Shown here one piece after another: positions 33,362-35,719 of a stretch of DNA of 35,719 bases (position 1 is its first letter; each line of letters opens with the position of its first letter). The notes under the pieces were generated by a model. The model was given only the letters and a program-made list of their open reading frames with translations, had not been told where the DNA came from and searched no databases. The stretch is from contig JAJYDW010000040.1 in assembly GCA_021790385.1 (NCBI GenBank), positions 1-35,719 on the forward strand. Reading direction: 5' to 3'. This stretch comes from Planctomycetota bacterium. GTDB lineage: Bacteria > Planctomycetota > Phycisphaerae > WQYP01. Both the position numbers and the translations under genes were made by a program.

Positions 33362-34288
33362 AATAAACCACCGGGTGATCGGATATTGCATGGCGGATTG
33401 CAACGAATAAGTGCCGCTACCGGAGACTGATGGGGCATTGTTAAATTCCACTGCCGGAACACTCTGTACGCTGCCGTCCAAAAAGCCGATATTGCCCTGG
33501 CCGTTATGGCGGGACGTCAGATGGTCACCTTGATTGAACGCTGGCGGATCCAACACTTCATCATTGAAATTGGAAAGCAGGGCGGATTCTTCAATAAAAA
33601 CTGCAAACTCGCTGTTTTGGATGGCGTCGGCCTTGAGTGGGTAGGTCCACGGCGTGGAAGGATCGCCGCCCGATGCCCCCGGTGGATAAATGGTGGCCAG
33701 TGTGGCAGACTGCGAGTTAACCAGAGAATTAACCGAATAGCTCCAATAACCACCCGCGGCGGCTGGTCCTATGCTAATTTGGCCGCAGCCGAGAAGGGCG
33801 CTTGGCCCCATGGTTAAAGCGGTAGCGGAACTGCGGTTACCCATATCCTCCGGGCACATAAAGATCTTTGCATACTGCGGATTCAGTGGTGGCGGGCTGC
33901 CGGGGGCAGGCGTTGTTGACGTGGGAGAAATGGTATAGGGAGCAGCGGTACTCATCTGGGCCAGCGAGCCATTGAGCTGATTGTAGAGAATGCCGGCCTG
34001 CAGGCGCCAGTCCTGCTGGTTACTCCAGAAAGTTCCGGTGGGGGTACCTACGTATGGCGGATAATTCACGGGATGGGGGAAAATCAGGCCATCAGGCGGG
34101 AAAAATCCGTTGTCCGTAACGAAATATTCTTGCAGAGCCTGGCCTAACTGGCGCATATTGCTGGCACAAACAATTTGTTGGGCACTTTGCCGGGCGGAGG
34201 CCAAGGCTGGTAGCAGCAGGGAAATTAGCACGGCGATGATGGAGATAACTACTAAAAGTTCAATAAGAGTAAACCCGCGATTCTTCAT
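33347..34288 (-). CDS. Type II secretion pseudopilin-like protein with H-x9-DG motif
   Basis: A 313-residue protein with a class III prepilin signal: short basic leader MKNRG, cleavage before F6, Glu10, and a hydrophobic helix ([20 protein letters not shown], residues 6-25). A pilin-like stalk follows ([25 protein letters not shown]). Near the C-terminus [12 protein letters not shown] is an exact H-x9-DG motif, typical of the large planctomycete DUF1559-like pseudopilin families. The mature region is Pro/Ser/Thr-rich in the middle. ATG 34288 (AAGG 9 nt upstream) is preferred over ATG 34294. Processing by a prepilin peptidase at the inner membrane is expected. Confidence 0.88.
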   Translation of the reverse strand: MKNRGFTLIELLVVISIIAVLISLLLPALASARQSAQQIVCASNMRQLGQALQEYFVTDNGFFPPDGLIFPHPVNYPPYVGTPTGTFWSNQQDWRLQAGILYNQLNGSLAQMSTAAPYTISPTSTTPAPGSPPPLNPQYAKIFMCPEDMGNRSSATALTMGPSALLGCGQISIGPAAAGGYWSYSVNSLVNSQSATLATIYPPGASGGDPSTPWTYPLKADAIQNSEFAVFIEESALLSNFNDEVLDPPAFNQGDHLTSRHNGQGNIGFLDGSVQSVPAVEFNNAPSVSGSGTYSLQSAMQYPITRWFIPVIP

Positions 34289-34361
34289 AAACATGTACCT
34301 TTTTTTGCCGTCGCGTTAGAGGATTGCGAACATCTTTCCGGTTCGTAGTCCCTCTTGACCA

Positions 34362-34378
34362 AGCAATCCGCAAGCCAA
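34362..34378 (-). promoter_or_regulatory. Candidate sigma-54 promoter for the pseudopilin gene
   Basis: Read on the minus strand, TTGGC-N7-TTGCT has the GG and GC doublets exactly 12 nt apart, as in -24/-12 promoters. It predicts a start near 34351 and a leader of about 63 nt. The rest of the 461-nt gap (34289-34749) holds CCGGTGC repeats but no convincing protein gene. Confidence 0.45.
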
Positions 34379-34393
34379 TGAACCACAACGGCC

Positions 34394-34559
34394 ACCGGTG
34401 CAACGCGAACCTGGAGAACTCTATGATAAATGCGCACCGGTTGATTTTGATGCGAAATTTAGCTTTTTTTCAAAAACTGGTTATCGGGCTTGAGTGAAAC
34501 CAATCACCATGTCCATGGCCCCATTGGCGGTTATAAGAGATGTGGAATCCGGTGCAACG
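34394..34559. repeat. CCGGTGC box repeats upstream of the pseudopilin
   Basis: CCGGTGCAACG occurs at 34395-34405 and again at 34549-34559 as a direct repeat, each followed two bases later by an AACCT-like sequence. The inverted copy GCACCGGT lies at 34434-34441 and pairs with ACCGGTGC at 34394-34401. They sit upstream of the candidate sigma-54 promoter. Confidence 0.5.
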
Positions 34560-34749
34560 GCAAACCTCTCTCTTTTATTTTAGGGAAGCCACAGCCTGTG
34601 ACTGCAGGCGGAAACTTTATTTGTAAAACGGACAGGGCTCACTCCTGGGCCACAGCCCCTAAATCCGTCACCAACCACCGCTGCCTGCTGACCAAAGCCC
34701 GCCGCCAAAATGGCCAGCCGGATGGTACAGATTATTTCCTGACAGCCCC

Positions 34750-35436
34750 TTAAGATTCTTCCTCTTCAGTGTCTTCTTCGGGTGCATTGGATTCATCTGC
34801 TGCTGTGATCAGGCCCTGTTCCAGCATCCGTGCATATTCAATGCAGTAGTTGGCCCATGGTTTAGCTTCCAGACGGGCTTTGCCGATCGGTTTGCCGGTG
34901 GCCACGCATACACCATAGGTACCCTGATCAATGCGATTCAGCGATTCCTGAATTTCCCGCAGCAGTTGACGTTCACTTTCGATCAAGCCGAGCGTAAATT
35001 CCTGCTCAAAATTATCGGTGCCGACATCGGCCATGTGCATGGGGCTGGAAGAATGATTGTCCTGGCTTTTGAAGGCTTCGTTTTCCATCGAGCCAACATC
35101 ACCAAGAATCTCCCGGCGTTTTTCCAGCAGAAGCGTGCGAAAGTGTTCCAGTTCCGCTTTGGAAAGTTTAGGTGCCGGGGCGCTGGCGTTCTTTTCCAGC
35201 ACCTTGGCTGGTGCATTAAGTGGCTTGATAACGGAGGTTGCCCGGGCATGGCCTTTGGCTTTTGCCGCCAGCTTGGTCACCTTCGGGTGCGATGCGGCTT
35301 TGCGAACGCTGAAGACCTTCTGCCTTGCCGGCGTGCGTTTAGCCTTGGCGGCGGCGGGAGTGCCGGACCGGCGGGCCTTTTGGCCGGCAGAAAGCTCCCG
35401 AGTTTTGGACGACTTTAGTTTCTTATTTGCCGACAT
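34750..35436 (-). CDS. TraR/DksA-like protein with a basic histone-H1-like N-terminal tail
   Basis: A 228-residue protein. Residues 1-75 are Lys/Arg/Ala/Pro-rich with no hydrophobic core, like bacterial histone H1-type tails. Residues 90-205 are DksA/TraR-like: a coiled-coil hairpin with LSKAELEHFRTLLLEKRREIL and the HMADVGTDNFEQEFTLGLIESE tip region, then the zinc-finger segment. The C4 finger is altered to C177-x2-T-x17-C198-x2-Y, so only two of four cysteines remain. The C-terminus is acidic (EEDTEEEES). ATG 35436 has GGAG 5 nt upstream; the longer frame to 35568 is unlikely. Binding to the RNA polymerase secondary channel is expected from the family. Confidence 0.86.
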   Translation of the reverse strand: MSANKKLKSSKTRELSAGQKARRSGTPAAAKAKRTPARQKVFSVRKAASHPKVTKLAAKAKGHARATSVIKPLNAPAKVLEKNASAPAPKLSKAELEHFRTLLLEKRREILGDVGSMENEAFKSQDNHSSSPMHMADVGTDNFEQEFTLGLIESERQLLREIQESLNRIDQGTYGVCVATGKPIGKARLEAKPWANYCIEYARMLEQGLITAADESNAPEEDTEEEES

Positions 35437-35617
35437 GAAAGCTCCAAATTTGTATCTTTCTTTAGCGCCACAACCATCTCCATCGCCCGTTTCACCGTCG
35501 CTGGCGCTATCCAAAGCAGCGGTTGGGTAAAGACCCGCAAGAATATAGGATTTTAGGCTGTATGTCAATTTCCGGCCACTCGGTTATCGGGTGGGGTGTG
35601 CCCGTTTTTGTCGGGAT

Positions 35618-35646
35618 GTGAAAAAATGGCATAAATGCAGGATAAT
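35618..35646 (+). promoter_or_regulatory. Possible promoter of the last gene
   Basis: GTGAAA (35618-35623) and GATAAT (35641-35646) with 17-nt spacing precede the ATG at 35694 by about 50 nt. The -35 is weak. Confidence 0.35.
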
Positions 35647-35693
35647 ACGAGGTGTACTGGCAAGGAAGCTGGTGTTTTTTAAGGAGTTCGGCC

Positions 35694-35719
35694 ATGGAAG
35701 GGCTATCGGCAACAGACAA
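35694..35719 (+). CDS. Start of an unidentified gene, truncated by the window edge
   Basis: ATG 35694 is preceded by a perfect AAGGAG (35681-35686) at 7-nt spacing and opens a frame beginning MEGLSATD that runs off the window. Too little is visible to name it. It is divergent from the DksA-like gene. Confidence 0.5.

Noticed and set aside
34545-34640. Cobalamin-riboswitch-like GGAA-N3-GGTGCAA segment
   Set aside because: The diagnostic CCCGCNACTG core and surrounding helices are not there, and the same CCGGTGCAACG string occurs again at 34395 as a simple repeat.
34490-34753. 87-residue plus-strand frame in the pseudopilin upstream region
   Set aside because: Low protein-like character, no Shine-Dalgarno, and it runs into the end of the convergent DksA-like gene.
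35507-35719. 70-residue minus-strand frame at the right edge
   Set aside because: It covers the promoter and Shine-Dalgarno of the plus-strand gene starting at 35694 and has no supporting signals.
1-35719. CRISPR arrays, prophage, insertion sequences or a defence island
   Set aside because: I saw no regularly spaced repeats, transposase or integrase motifs, phage structural genes or known defence domains.

Overview
This is a compact, GC-rich bacterial chromosome segment with mostly housekeeping genes, short intergenic gaps and several tightly packed operons. The best guess for the host is a planctomycete of the Phycisphaerae type, or a close PVC relative. Three lines point there. One is a type II pseudopilin with the H-x9-DG C-terminal motif common in planctomycete DUF1559-like proteins. 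Another is menaquinone synthesis by the futalosine route (mqnC). The third is a diderm, LPS-making envelope (lpxA, a Kdo hydroxylase, mlaE/mlaF). This is inference from gene content; no 16S or other decisive marker is present.

Layout. 1-4269: the tail of an unidentified gene, a convergent Kdo hydroxylase (minus), and a plus-strand run of SDR oxidoreductase, DUF836 thioredoxin-fold protein, hotdog thioesterase and ADP-ribosylglycohydrolase. 4546-6534: a sugar-isomerase-like TIM barrel, a patch of small hairpin repeats, tRNA-Ser(UGA) and a Nudix hydrolase. 6559-9414: an extremely acidic small protein, a short hypothetical ORF, coaD, and gnd convergent with coaD. 9716-17214: a likely operon of exported alpha/beta hydrolase, ICMT-like membrane methyltransferase, condensation-fold acyltransferase, comF and hrpB, followed by a quinone oxidoreductase. 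17218-20203 (minus): mlaE, mlaF and an HpnB-like glycosyltransferase. 20459-23490 (plus): hslU, a DPM1-like glycosyltransferase and lpxA. 23754-24923: xylA. 25074-27980 (minus): ileS. 28321-33342 (plus): ferredoxin-NADP reductase, a CBM9-like lipoprotein, mqnC and a URO-D/MtaA-like protein. 33347-35436 (minus): the pseudopilin and a DksA-like regulator with a histone-like tail. The last 26 bases begin one more plus-strand gene.

How they fit together. An envelope theme recurs: lipid A (lpxA), Kdo modification, phospholipid trafficking (mlaEF), two GT2 glycosyltransferases, and the hydrolase/methyltransferase/acyltransferase trio. A respiratory theme (mqnC, ferredoxin-NADP reductase with an FNR-like box) and a sugar theme (xylA, gnd, TIM barrel, SDR) are also visible.

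There is no CRISPR array, prophage, transposase or obvious defence island. No gene set here can be called a new system with confidence. The most interesting items are the structured surroundings of tRNA-Ser, a candidate sigma-54 promoter with repeated upstream boxes before the pseudopilin, several perfect operator-like palindromes in divergent promoter regions, the DksA-like/histone-like fusion, and the uncharacterised 9716-12693 trio. All start sites, promoters and hairpins were read by eye without folding or database searches.
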